64,000 nucleotides of DNA from Methanoculleus sp. (GTDB lineage: Archaea > Halobacteriota > Methanomicrobia > Methanomicrobiales > Methanoculleaceae): positions 44,077 through 108,076 of the forward strand of contig JAHDQM010000024.1 in NCBI GenBank assembly GCA_018433835.1. Reading direction: 5' to 3'. The notes beneath the pieces were generated by a model. It was not told where the DNA came from and ran no database searches. It saw only the letters and a program-made list of their open reading frames with translations. Below are positions 49,048 to 58,184 of this stretch, piece after piece; position 1 is the first letter of the stretch; the number at the start of each line of letters is the position of its first letter. The translations under genes were made by a program, and so were the position numbers.

Positions 49048-50238
49048 TTATTTTCCTGCAGATTCCAGCGCTTCCTTTATTCTCTTATCGATGAGCGCCT
49101 GGAGGGCCTCAGGATGAGCGGCCACGAGAGAGTGAATCGCGTCCATCTTGGCGATCTGCTGCTGCACCTGATCGTATTTCTCCTGGAGATCGCGGTAATC
49201 GGCCTCCACCCGCCTCAATTGTTCCTCATTGATCGGCTTCGTCCGATAGATCCACAGCTCGTGCTCCGCCGCCCGGTATTGCACCTCCAGGTCGGCAACC
49301 GTCAGTCTTACGTAGGAACCCGCTAGGTATCCTTCGTGGCCCATAAGCTCCTCGACCACATCGACCGGCACGCCGCCCATCGCCAGCCGCGTCCGGTAGA
49401 ACTTCCGCAAGGCGTGGAGGTGCAGTACCGTTCGCCCGGTCGATGGATCGGTCTCATCGAGCCCGGCCTTCTCAAGAACCCGGAGGAACTTCTCCCGCGT
49501 GGCCTTGTAGGTCACAGGGAACACGCGATCGGTGTCGCGCTCGATCTCTCGCCATGTGACCGCGTCGATCTTCGTGATATACTGATCGAAGTATTCGCGC
49601 CATTCGTTGAGCGTTTCCATAGCCTCAACGCTAATGAACGTTATCCGGGGCGTCTTGTTCTTCGCAATCTCGCCCCTAACCCGGATCAACCCATGCTCGC
49701 GGTCGATATCGTCCCACCGGAGTTTTAACCCTTCACTCGGCCGGAGCCCGCTCGACGAGAGGAGGAGAATGTATGCCTTCAACTGAAGATCGCCGTGCCC
49801 GAGGATCTTGCGGAGCTCCTCGTGGGTGGGTATCCGGTCCCGGGTCAGGGGCCGCCCTCCCGCCTGGATCCGCCGGGTCGTCTGTTGATGCAGATAGATG
49901 TGGTTTTCGGCCAGCCACGAGAGCACCGTCGATTTATAGATCCCGAGCGACTTCGGGGCCGCTCCAGCGTTTGCCCGGATGAAATCCTGGAGGTCGTCAG
50001 CAAAATCAAACTCGTCGCGGTCGCCGTTCAGGTATTCTATTGCCAGCTTGTCGTAAAATGCCACGTCAACCGGAGCCCGGCCCGGGGGGGCGATCCGCCG
50101 GGTCTTCTTGTTGTCAAAAACGAAATCGAGGAACTTAACCAACCCGCTCTGATACGTCGCCGCGGTGGCTTTCGGTCGGTTCTTGATGAACTTCGAGACA
50201 TCCCGGGTTCGACGCCTCTCAGGGTTTTTCTCGTCCAT
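49048..50238 (-). CDS. tyrosine recombinase (integrase)
   Basis: A 396-residue site-specific recombinase. An N-terminal SAM-like core-binding domain (about 25-120) is followed by the catalytic domain with Arg in SSGLRPSEGLKLRW (about 164), Lys in KNKTPRITF, His-x-x-Arg in LHALRKFYRTRL (about 276), His in LMGHEGYLAGSY and the nucleophile Tyr in AGSYVRL (about 308). A coiled-coil tail follows. GGAGAGATAACGG precedes the ATG and CTATTATATCGG is the TATA box. It lies 67 bases from the right att repeat and should excise and integrate the element. Confidence 0.93.
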   Translation of the reverse strand: MDEKNPERRRTRDVSKFIKNRPKATAATYQSGLVKFLDFVFDNKKTRRIAPPGRAPVDVAFYDKLAIEYLNGDRDEFDFADDLQDFIRANAGAAPKSLGIYKSTVLSWLAENHIYLHQQTTRRIQAGGRPLTRDRIPTHEELRKILGHGDLQLKAYILLLSSSGLRPSEGLKLRWDDIDREHGLIRVRGEIAKNKTPRITFISVEAMETLNEWREYFDQYITKIDAVTWREIERDTDRVFPVTYKATREKFLRVLEKAGLDETDPSTGRTVLHLHALRKFYRTRLAMGGVPVDVVEELMGHEGYLAGSYVRLTVADLEVQYRAAEHELWIYRTKPINEEQLRRVEADYRDLQEKYDQVQQQIAKMDAIHSLVAAHPEALQALIDKRIKEALESAGK

Positions 50239-50304
50239 CCGTTATCTCTCCACACTTATTATTGGGTTGATACCGATATAATAGTATCCATGCTATTATG
50301 TCCA

Positions 50305-50318
50305 TAACGACAACTATA
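50305..50318. repeat. candidate attR (14-bp direct repeat, right copy)
   Basis: TAACGACAACTATA matches 36,315-36,328 exactly. It lies directly upstream of the integrase promoter. The chromosome side continues TTAATGCC; read toward the AI-2E gene this makes ATTAATATAG, a TATA box that the uninterrupted chromosome would have had. Confidence 0.7.
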
Positions 50319-50834
50319 TTAATGCCGCGAAATGCGCCGGAGGCGGCGAGACCGACAGATCCCCTAATCGATGCGTTTATCTTCCGTCGTCGTCCCCATA
50401 CCGGGTGCCGGGACGACGTCCTCCTCCTCGCCTGCCCGTGCACCGCGGCCGGTCCCGTCTCCGGCAGCGGGAGGGTATCCGCTCAAGCGATCGGAGAGGC
50501 AACCAGAAGCACAATCATCAAGGCCGGGGAACGTCCCCGCTATCGAATCATGATGCACGAACATAGCGCCGTCCGGTGTTCGGGACAGGGCAAAATCCCT
50601 TCTCCTGCACGGGCACCCATTCCGCCACGGAATTCCCCGGAGAGCACGGCCGGGGCGACTCTATCGCCGTAACTCTGCGAGGATGCCCCGGGAGCGATCC
50701 TGTCTGGCGCGGGCCTTTTCCGGCTTCGAGCTTCCCATGATCTTCACCGAGATCCGTCCGGGTGCAACCAGGCATGCCGTACTTTTATAATAATATTTAA
50801 ATATAATGTGCTGTTTAATCCCTCCGGGGATTGT
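50319..50834. other. chromosomal intergenic region right of the element
   Basis: This 516-base stretch is GC-rich up to about 50,780. ORFs of 60-124 codons cross it on both strands, but none shows a family, a ribosome site or a convincing start. The last 50 bases (ATAATATTTAAATATAATG) are a promoter for the PKD protein. It was probably the upstream region of the AI-2E family gene before integration. Confidence 0.45.
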
Positions 50835-51983
50835 ATGAGAAAACCCCGATTACCTGTAATCTATCTGGTAGTTTTCATTGTGGCGGTCATCTCGATTGCC
50901 GTGATCGCCACCGCAGCTCCTCAGGCTGGAACCTTTACCAGCGGCGAGCCGGGCATGCCCGGTCTTTCCAGAGCACTTGATGTTTTCCCGAATAACCTCT
51001 CACATGCAGACATATCCGGCAATCGGATCGTCTATAGCGACTATAGAAACGGAAACTGGGACATCTTCCTGTTCAACCATACCTCGGGCAGGGAGTACCA
51101 GCTCACGAACGACTCTTACGACCAGATGAACCCCACGATATCCTGCGACCTGGTTGCCTGGTATGACAACTCCACCGGGGTGTGGGATCTCGTTCTCCTC
51201 AAACTCCACGGCGACGATGCTGCATACGCGGTCTGCACGGGCCCAGATGAAGGGCGGCCCGGCTGTCCTGCGGGAGTGGTCTGTCCGCCGATCTCCACTC
51301 CGACATCCGCTCCGACACCCGGGCCCGGCAACTGCTCCTGCACGGCAAACGTCACCTGGAGCCCGCAGAACCCCGGCGTCAACGATACGGTTAACTTCAC
51401 CGGGAATGCCCCGGTCGACGGAGACTGCAACGTCCAGACGTGGGCCTGGAACTTCGGCGACGGGGCAACCGGCGACGGTGAAGCCGTCACTCACGCTTAC
51501 ACCGCGGAAGGAACTTACACGGTCAGACTGAACGTGACCCTCGATGACGGCACGGAATGCAATGCGTCCGAAAACGTCACTGTTTCGCCGCCTCCCTCGG
51601 AAAACTGCTCGTGCACGGCGAACTTCACCTGGAGCCCGCAGAGCCCCGCCGTCAACGACACGGTTGACTTCACCGACACCACTTCAATTCAAGGAGACTG
51701 CAACGCCCAGTCATGGGCGTGGGACTTCGGCGACAACGCGACCGGTGAGGGCGGAACCGCGAGCCACGCCTACGCTGTAGCGGGAACCTACACGGTCAGG
51801 CTGAATGTGACCCTCGACGACGGCACAGCATGCAATACATCGCGTGATGTCACGGTGGTTGCTGTTGCTCCGACGCCGACACCGACAGTGAACGTGACAC
51901 CGACACCGACAGTGAACGTGACACCGACACTGACACCGACAGCGAACGTGACACTGACACCGACACCGACGCCCTCGCCATGA
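50835..51983 (+). CDS. exported protein with TolB-like repeat and two PKD domains
   Basis: A 382-residue surface protein. A signal anchor (VIYLVVFIVAVISIAVIATA) precedes a beta-propeller-like segment (ISGNRIVYSDYRNGNWDIFL, LTNDSYDQMNPTISCDLVAW). Two PKD domains follow, each starting CSCTANxTWSPQ and containing WAW(N/D)FGD and HAYTxxGTYTVRLNVTLDDG. The end is a PTPTVNVT low-complexity tail, an abrupt stop and no anchor. Many N-x-T/S sequons suggest glycosylation. A frame-broken third PKD lies right after the stop, so the protein may be a shortened version. ATG 50,835 directly precedes the signal. Confidence 0.8.
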   Translation: MRKPRLPVIYLVVFIVAVISIAVIATAAPQAGTFTSGEPGMPGLSRALDVFPNNLSHADISGNRIVYSDYRNGNWDIFLFNHTSGREYQLTNDSYDQMNPTISCDLVAWYDNSTGVWDLVLLKLHGDDAAYAVCTGPDEGRPGCPAGVVCPPISTPTSAPTPGPGNCSCTANVTWSPQNPGVNDTVNFTGNAPVDGDCNVQTWAWNFGDGATGDGEAVTHAYTAEGTYTVRLNVTLDDGTECNASENVTVSPPPSENCSCTANFTWSPQSPAVNDTVDFTDTTSIQGDCNAQSWAWDFGDNATGEGGTASHAYAVAGTYTVRLNVTLDDGTACNTSRDVTVVAVAPTPTPTVNVTPTPTVNVTPTLTPTANVTLTPTPTPSP

Positions 51984-52131
51984 TCCTGCCCGGCCGGTGA
52001 CGGAACAACCGCCAGCGGCCGGGACGTCACCCACGACTACACGTCGGAAGGGACCTTCACGGTCAGCTGACCGTGACGCTCGACGACGGGAACGCGTGCC
52101 GGGCGACATCGGAGTACGGCGTCCTCCTCTG
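51984..52131 (+). pseudogene. remnant of a third PKD domain
   Basis: After the stop of the PKD gene the DNA reads GDGTTASGRDVTHDYTSEGT then FTVS and a TGA, and one base out of frame LTVTLDDGNACRATSEYGVL and a stop. This matches the second half of the upstream PKD domains. A missing C in AGC-CTG near 52,067 explains the shift. The first half of the domain is deleted. Confidence 0.7.
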
Positions 52132-52203
52132 ATGCATCCGCGAAAAACGGCGGGGAGGCGAATCTCCCCGCTCTCCTCTTCTGGTGATACGCGGTGCGGG
52201 GGG

Positions 52204-53010
52204 TCACACCCCGACGACCGCAGCCTCGATGGTGTCCTCTCCGAGGTTGTCGGCGTGAACCTCGTCCCTGCTTAAGAACGCGAGGGCGACGACGGCGAGC
52301 GAGACCGCGAAGACGGCAACGAAGACAAAATCGAACCCCGTGGCAAGCACGTCTACTCTGATCCCCGCCGTAGAAGACGTCGTGACGTGGCGGTGCGACG
52401 CGACCGTGAGCATCGCCTGGACAAAAAGCATGCTGATGAAGGAGATGCCGAGGGTTATCGGCCCGGAGCGCTCCGCGGAGATGAGGCTTGAGACCATGCC
52501 GTGCCTGTCGCGTGGGGCCATGTTCATCACCATGTTCGTGCCGGGCGAGAGCATGAGGCCGAGACCGAACCCCACGGCAGCGAGCGTGCCGATGATGTAG
52601 TCTATCGTGCTCTGTGCCGAGAAGAGGTGGAACATCAGGTACCCGGCGGAGACGACGAGCGCGCCGACGATACAGAGTTTCCAGTTCCCGATGCTGTTGA
52701 TCAGCATGCCGGAGAGGAAACCGCTCGCCATCATGGCGAACGACAGCGCGGTGAGGACGAGCCCGGAGGTCGACAGGTCGAAGCCCTTCACCAGCTTGAG
52801 GAAGAACGGGAGGAGGTAGTTGACGCCGCCGAAGAGGAAGTAGGAGAGGGCGAGCATGAGGTTGACGTAGAGGAAGTTCCTGTTCGCAAAGAGTCGGAAG
52901 TCGAGCAGCGGGTCGGCCGCCTTCCGCTCATGAAGGACGAGGTACCCGAGCGCGACGCCTGCGGCCGCGAGTGCCGTGAGAATCGTCGGATCCGTCCAGA
53001 TCAGGGTCAT
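52204..53010 (-). pseudogene. MFS drug transporter (DHA2 type), C-terminal half only
   Basis: The 268-residue frame begins at TDPTILTALAAAGVALGYLV and corresponds to about helices 8-14 of a 14-helix DHA2-type exporter: DPLLDFRLFANRNFLYVNLM, GLGLMLSPGTNMVMNMAPRD. The N-terminal half, with motif A (G-x3-D-x2-GRR), is missing, and the 235 bases upstream of 53,010 contain no trace of it. The frame itself is intact. Half a transporter is unlikely to work. Confidence 0.78.
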
Positions 53011-53245
53011 GGAACGAGGGTGTGAGGCTGCCTTCTGTTGTTCCCTCTAGCGAGTACCGGGGACAACCCGCTAACCCGGGATGAGACCCGTGGGTCTGAC
53101 GGGGGGCAATGGATCGGCCGCCAGTCGTTCGATCGAAAACAGGCTCCGGCGATGTCGAACAATAGCGCATGATTTACCCGAAACGGCCCGGAAACAGTGA
53201 AAAACTATTCGTCATCCTTTTAAATCAGGGCAGTCTCTTTTCTTT

Positions 53246-55063
53246 ATGCGAAAAAGTACCGGTATAACTGTTTTCTTACGAAGCGGCCTGTGCCTGTTCG
53301 CCGCACTCCTGTTTGTGTCGAATGCAACGGCGTGCACCATCTTCGCGGTAACGCCCGGTGCATCCGAAGACGGATCGATGTATGTCGGGCATACTAATGA
53401 CGGAGTCGGAAAAGACTGGAGAAACGTCGACGATATAAGCCTTCTCTATGTCCCCGCGGCCGATCATGCACCCGGGGAGCAGAAGCCGGTGTATTACGAC
53501 CCGGACAGCGGTTCGGATGCGGCAGGAGGCAAGAAAGCCGGCAATTCAAGCCTGATTCTCGGGCATATCGATCAGGTGCCGCATACCTACGGCTACTACA
53601 CCGGATCCTACGGCATGATGAACGAGCGCCAGCTGCTCTCCGGCGAATGCACCGATTACGCGAAAGTCGAGCTCGATGCAGTCGAAGGAAAACGGATCTT
53701 TTACTCTTCGGAGCTCTCGAACATAGCGATGGAGCGGTGCACGAAAGCACGGGAAGCGGTCGAACTGATTGGCGGCCTGATCGATACCTACGGCTATTAC
53801 GGAACCGGCGAGACGCTCATCTTCGCCGACCCGGAGGAGGCGTGGGTCATCGAGATGTGCTCGAGCCTTGATCCGGAGGACGACGGAGGACTCTGGGTCG
53901 CACAGAAGGTCCCCGACGGGGAGGTCTTTGTAGCGGCAAACGAGTTCAGGATCCGCGAGGTCGCTCCCGGAAACCCCGACCAGATCTACTCGAGCGATCT
54001 CTTCGGCAAGCTCGAAGAGGCCGGCGTGTGGTCCCCTGCGGACGGCCCCCTCGACTGGCTTGAGGCCGTCAGCTACGGCGAGTATTCGCATCCCTATTAC
54101 TCGCTGATGCGGGTCTGGCGGATCCAGGACCGACTCGCCCCGTCGCTCAACCTGAGCCCTTACGTTGAGAATTCATACACGAAGGCGTACCCGTTCACCA
54201 TCACGCCCGACGAGAAGGTCAACCTCACCGGGGCGTTCTCGCTCGTCCGGGATCACTACGAGGGAACCGACTTCGACCTCTCAACCGGTGAGGCTGCAGG
54301 ACCGTTCGGGAATCCGTACCGGTACTTAGGGCCTGCCGATGCCCACACGGATTTCCAGAACGAATCGTACCTGGAGGTCCGTCCCGGGGCGAACCCGCGG
54401 CCGGTCTCGGCGGTCTTCTGCAGTTACAGTTACGTTGCCCAGGCGCGATCGTCCCTCCCCGACCCGGTAGGCGGCGTGCTCTGGTTCGGTCCGGCGGTCA
54501 CGTACGAGACAGTCTATGCGCCGATGTATGCGGGCTCAACGAACGTATCCGCCGCGTATGCGACCGGCAACCGATTGAAGTACGACTACGACACCGCGTA
54601 CTGGACGTTCGACCTCTTAACGAACTGGGCCATGCTTCGCTACGACGCGATGATCGACGCCGTCACCGCAAAGCAGGGCGAGCTCGAGGCCGAATCGATT
54701 GCCCTCGTGCAGGAGACCGACAGACAGGCGGCCGGGCTCATCGCTGCTGGCGACAATGAAGGGGCGGCACGTCTCCTCACGAACTTCACCGTTACGCGTG
54801 GCGATGAGATCATCGACGAGTGGCACGATCTCACGGGCACGCTGATCGTGATGTATTCAAACGGCCTCGCCACCGACCCGGTGACGGAAGCGGTCGAGGA
54901 GCCCGGGTACCCGGCATGGTGGCTGAACGAGACCGGGTACCAGTACGGGCCGCGGGTCTACCCGCTTGACGACCTCCGCGCCACCGACGGGCTGAACTAC
55001 ACCGGCAGCAGTGTGTGGATCTCGAAGGATGCAACGTTTGCTGAGATCCGGGAACTCATCTGA
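53246..55063 (+). CDS. secreted C69-family peptidase (dipeptidase PepD-like)
   Basis: A 605-residue exported hydrolase. A signal (CLFAALLFVSNATA) ends just before CTIFAVTPGASEDGSMYVGH, where the new N-terminal Cys is the catalytic nucleophile of the Ntn-hydrolase C69 family. YGYYTGSYGMMNERQLLSGE and IEMCSSLDPEDDGGLWVAQK are further family blocks. It should cleave dipeptides or amides outside the cell. A TATA-like ACTATTCG/TTTTAAATC lies upstream. A T run follows the stop. Confidence 0.88.
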   Translation: MRKSTGITVFLRSGLCLFAALLFVSNATACTIFAVTPGASEDGSMYVGHTNDGVGKDWRNVDDISLLYVPAADHAPGEQKPVYYDPDSGSDAAGGKKAGNSSLILGHIDQVPHTYGYYTGSYGMMNERQLLSGECTDYAKVELDAVEGKRIFYSSELSNIAMERCTKAREAVELIGGLIDTYGYYGTGETLIFADPEEAWVIEMCSSLDPEDDGGLWVAQKVPDGEVFVAANEFRIREVAPGNPDQIYSSDLFGKLEEAGVWSPADGPLDWLEAVSYGEYSHPYYSLMRVWRIQDRLAPSLNLSPYVENSYTKAYPFTITPDEKVNLTGAFSLVRDHYEGTDFDLSTGEAAGPFGNPYRYLGPADAHTDFQNESYLEVRPGANPRPVSAVFCSYSYVAQARSSLPDPVGGVLWFGPAVTYETVYAPMYAGSTNVSAAYATGNRLKYDYDTAYWTFDLLTNWAMLRYDAMIDAVTAKQGELEAESIALVQETDRQAAGLIAAGDNEGAARLLTNFTVTRGDEIIDEWHDLTGTLIVMYSNGLATDPVTEAVEEPGYPAWWLNETGYQYGPRVYPLDDLRATDGLNYTGSSVWISKDATFAEIRELI

Positions 55064-55071
55064 TTTCCCTC

Positions 55072-55078
55072 TTTTTTT
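55072..55078 (+). terminator. oligo-T terminator after the C69 peptidase gene
   Basis: CCCTCTTTTTTTAC begins 8 bases after the stop and contains seven T residues, a typical archaeal termination signal. Confidence 0.5.
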
Positions 55079-55177
55079 ACCGGGTTTCCTGCCTCGCTTG
55101 ACTGCCGGCACCGGCCGGACGACACTGTTATACGGTGTGAGCAGGATGAGGGTGCACCCTGGAACGGGGGGAGATCT

Positions 55178-55945
55178 ATGAGAAACGTTATCCTGATTGC
55201 GGCGGTCGTATCCCTGCTCCTCCTCGTCGGTTGCGCCAGCGCCGGCGACGTGGGCACTGCCGGGATGCGGAACGGAACGATGGTGAACATTCAGAGCGGC
55301 GGCCAGAATTACCCGGCCTACATCACGACACCCGGGGACGGCGGGCCGTATCCGGCCGTGGTGCTGATCCACTCCTTCAACGGGTTGGAGCCCGGTTACC
55401 TGGACATGGTCGACCGCTTTGCCACTGAGGGGTTCGTCGTCATCGCCCCGGAGTGGCAGACCTTTAACGAGTCACCGGAGGATGCCGTGATGGAGGGGCT
55501 GGTCCGGGACACGGTCACGTATCTTGAGACCCGGCCCGAAGTTAACGCAAGCAGCATCGGCCTGACGGGGTTCTGCGCGGGCGGACGCTACACGATGCTC
55601 TTCCTGCCCCAGATTGAGGAGTTCGACTCGGCTGTCGCCTGGTACGGCTTCCCCTACTCCGGCGGACAGGCGAACGGGACCGCACCGGCGGCGTTCATCG
55701 GCAACATCACCGACCCGATGCTGATCATTCACGGCACGGCGGACCAGGCAAGCCCGGTGACCGATATCTACCGGTATGCGACCGATCTCGATGAGGCCGG
55801 GAAGTACTTCGAGCTCAAGGTCTACCAGGGCGAGCCGCACGGGTTCATGATCGGGGAGGACGGACAGCTCGTGGAGACCCCGGTCACAGAGAGCGCCTAT
55901 CAGGAGATGGTCGGGTTCTTTAATCAGCGACTGGTGGGCGCGTAA
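55178..55945 (+). CDS. dienelactone-hydrolase-type lipoprotein
   Basis: A 255-residue alpha/beta hydrolase. Signal LIAAVVSLLLLVGC ends in a lipobox, unusual for this normally cytosolic family. The fold markers are PYPAVVLIHSFNGLEPGY, the nucleophile elbow LTGFCAGGRYTM (Cys), Asp in PMLIIHGTADQASPV and His in GEPHGFMIG. GGGGGGAGATCT precedes the ATG. It probably hydrolyses esters or lactones at the cell surface. Confidence 0.88.
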   Translation: MRNVILIAAVVSLLLLVGCASAGDVGTAGMRNGTMVNIQSGGQNYPAYITTPGDGGPYPAVVLIHSFNGLEPGYLDMVDRFATEGFVVIAPEWQTFNESPEDAVMEGLVRDTVTYLETRPEVNASSIGLTGFCAGGRYTMLFLPQIEEFDSAVAWYGFPYSGGQANGTAPAAFIGNITDPMLIIHGTADQASPVTDIYRYATDLDEAGKYFELKVYQGEPHGFMIGEDGQLVETPVTESAYQEMVGFFNQRLVGA

Positions 55946-56031
55946 GCGCCCAGCAGGAGCTGGAGAAAATGCGAAGCATTTTCGACCTGTGAGTGGTGTT
56001 CGGGGAATGGGACCGGGACTGGATTCAGCAC

Positions 56032-56799
56032 TCACCCGAGCGTCCGGTTGCTTCGACCAATCTTCTTCATCACCTTCTCCCAGGAGCCCGTAATAAGGAA
56101 ACTTTCCTCCATGAAGCCGACCAACTTCTCAAACTTCTTCATGGGGAAGGCCATCGTCAGGACGTCTGTCGGGACACATGGCCGTGCCGAGGGGTCGAAC
56201 ATCCCGAGCACCGCCTTAGGGTTCTCGTTCTGCTGCTCGAGCCACGGGAAGTAGAAGACCGAACTGCACCCGGCGCCGAACGGGCAGACGACTCCGTTTG
56301 GGTCGGCCTGGTCGAAGTTTGCAAGCGTGAAGAGGCCGGAGAGCACTTCCGGCCGGGCGAAGAAGACCACGGCGTCCGGGTTGTCCGCGTCCGTGAGGTT
56401 GTCCCAGCGTTTGAAGATGATGCTCTTGCCTTTCGTGGGTATCCGGGCGGTTCCCCTGTCGAGTTCGTCCACGATCTCCGGCGTCTGCTTGTAGCGCTCC
56501 CCCTCCATAACCCCGGGTTTCCCGTAGGAGAGGAAGTAGCGGAAGTCGGGGAATCGTTCGACGTCGTAGCCGAGGTAGAACCTCCCCCCGCGGCACCCGA
56601 TTGAGTCGTCATCGAAGACGAGGCTCGTTCCTCTCCTCACCTTCACGAGGTCGCAGATGAAGCACCTCCAGCCCTTCGGGGCGGGAGCCTTCTCCACCCC
56701 AACGGTCGCGCCCCCGACTTCGAAGGCGATCGGGAGCTCCGTCCCCGGAAAGTACTTCTCGTGGAGCCGGATGTATGTGTCACGCAGTGCTGTGTCCAT
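56032..56799 (-). CDS. DUF169-family protein
   Basis: A 255-residue cytosolic protein of the DUF169 family, common in methanogens and anaerobes. Typical are the WRCFICDLVKVRRGTSLVFD segment with Cys, the GGRFYLGYD loop, VVFFARPEVLSGLFTLANFD and VVCPFGAGCSSVFYFPWLEQ, with further Cys that could bind a cofactor. No biochemical role is established. It is monocistronic. Confidence 0.85.
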   Translation of the reverse strand: MDTALRDTYIRLHEKYFPGTELPIAFEVGGATVGVEKAPAPKGWRCFICDLVKVRRGTSLVFDDDSIGCRGGRFYLGYDVERFPDFRYFLSYGKPGVMEGERYKQTPEIVDELDRGTARIPTKGKSIIFKRWDNLTDADNPDAVVFFARPEVLSGLFTLANFDQADPNGVVCPFGAGCSSVFYFPWLEQQNENPKAVLGMFDPSARPCVPTDVLTMAFPMKKFEKLVGFMEESFLITGSWEKVMKKIGRSNRTLG

Positions 56800-56935
56800 A
56801 TGACCCTGTTTTAGAGCGGTGGGGACTAATATTCTGATCTGCTCCCGGTCGTTCGAAGGGCCTTTAGGGAGGCGGGGAATGCATCATACTGTTCGAACCG
56901 TGGGTGCCGTCCGCGGCACCCTTTACTGTGCCGCT

Positions 56936-58144
56936 TCAGGCTTTTCTCATCGTGTTCCAGCGCATGAGCCTGAGCGCGTATACCGTTACGCCTCCGATGA
57001 GCCGGGCGCCGGTGGTCTCGTACTCCTTCGCAACCTCCGCAAGGTGCTGTGGGATAGAGAGATGCTGAGGGCATACCTTCACGCACTTTCCACAGTTCCT
57101 GCATAACGATGCATACGCCGGTTTTGCTCCGTCCATCTTCCCCCCGACCCGGAGGTGGTACACCACCTTCGACTGGAGCGTTCCCCCGTCGGTGTTGTAG
57201 GCTTCAAAGCATCCGGGGATGTTGACGCCCGCCGGGCAGGGCATGCAGTACCGGCACCCGGTACAGCCCACTCTGTTCGTCTCACGGTACGCCTCCGCCG
57301 CCCGGCCGACGATCTCGAGTTCCTTCTCGGTGAGGGAGTTCGGGTGGGCTTCTCCGGCAATCCTGATGTTCTCTTCGATATGCTGCTCGTCGTTCATCCC
57401 CGAGAGGACTACCGTGACCTCGGGGTGGTTCCATACCCACCTGAGCGCCCACTCGGCCGGGGTCCTCTTCACGTCGGCCTCGTCCCAGACGGCCTGCACC
57501 GGCGCCGGCGGGTTCTTTGCGAGGTAGCCGCCCCGGAGCGGCTCCATGATGACGACGCCGAGCCCTTTTGAAGCCGCATACATGAGGCCTTCGGTCCCGG
57601 CCTGGTTCGTCTCATCAAGGTAGTTGTACTGGATCTGGCAGAAGTCCCAGCCGTAGTCGTCGACGATTCTCTTGAAATCGTCGACGGTGCTGTGCGATGA
57701 GAAGCCCGCGTTCACGATCCGGCCGTCCGCCTTCGCGCTGTCGAGGAACTCCGCGACCCCGAGTCCCTTCATCCTTCCCCAGCCTTCGCCGCTCGTCAGG
57801 CTGTGGATCAGGTAGTAGTCGATATGGTCCGTCCTTAGGGTCTTGAGCTGGAGATTGAGCATCCTGTCCATATCCTCGCGGGATTTAACGAGCATGTGCG
57901 GCAGTTTCGTCGCCAGCCGGACTTTCTTGCGGTAATCGTCGGCGAGCGCTCGGCCGAGCAGCTGCTCGCTTCCCGGATACATCAACGCGGTGTCGACGTA
58001 GTTCACCCCGTGGTCGATGGCGTACCTAATCTGGTTTATTGCTCGCTCTTCGTCGATGCCCATGCCCTTCCTCGGCAGCCTCATGCAGCCGAAGCCCAGC
58101 ACCGAGAGCTCGTCGTCGGTCTTCTTCATCGTTCGATACAGCAT
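56936..58144 (-). CDS. aldo/keto reductase with C-terminal 4Fe-4S domain
   Basis: A 402-residue reductase. The TIM-barrel catalytic tetrad is seen in NYVDTALMYPGSE (Asp, Tyr), LATKLPHML (Lys) and YYLIHSLTSG (His). After about residue 290 a ferredoxin-like part carries GCTGCRYCMPCPAGVNIPGC and CRNCGKCVKVCPQHL, two clusters. Such enzymes couple ferredoxin or F420 electrons to carbonyl reduction in anaerobes. I chose ATG 58,144, with AGAGGTG seven bases before it; GTG 58,153 is possible. The TetR gene 40 bases upstream is in the same direction, so the pair forms an operon. Confidence 0.9.
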   Translation of the reverse strand: MLYRTMKKTDDELSVLGFGCMRLPRKGMGIDEERAINQIRYAIDHGVNYVDTALMYPGSEQLLGRALADDYRKKVRLATKLPHMLVKSREDMDRMLNLQLKTLRTDHIDYYLIHSLTSGEGWGRMKGLGVAEFLDSAKADGRIVNAGFSSHSTVDDFKRIVDDYGWDFCQIQYNYLDETNQAGTEGLMYAASKGLGVVIMEPLRGGYLAKNPPAPVQAVWDEADVKRTPAEWALRWVWNHPEVTVVLSGMNDEQHIEENIRIAGEAHPNSLTEKELEIVGRAAEAYRETNRVGCTGCRYCMPCPAGVNIPGCFEAYNTDGGTLQSKVVYHLRVGGKMDGAKPAYASLCRNCGKCVKVCPQHLSIPQHLAEVAKEYETTGARLIGGVTVYALRLMRWNTMRKA

Positions 58145-58184
58145 AATCAGCACCTCTATTTTTCCTCTGAACCGGGAGAGGCCA

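Larger units (their letters stand above)
36315..50318. mobile_element. 14.0 kb integrated element (integrative plasmid or satellite)
   Basis: A 14-bp direct repeat, TAACGACAACTATA, occurs at both ends, and a tyrosine integrase lies just inside the right end. Inside, almost all genes run leftward in tight ATGA/GTGA overlaps behind an AbrB-type regulator and a primase-SF3 helicase. Small unknown proteins predominate. I find no capsid, portal, terminase, tail or conjugation ATPase gene, so a virus or conjugative element is not supported. Cargo with a defence flavour sits at the left end. The insertion splits the promoter region of the AI-2E family gene. Confidence 0.8.

Noticed and set aside
50298..50672. 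124-codon ORF starting in the right att site
   Set aside because: No family, composition like random GC-rich DNA, and its start lies in the att core.
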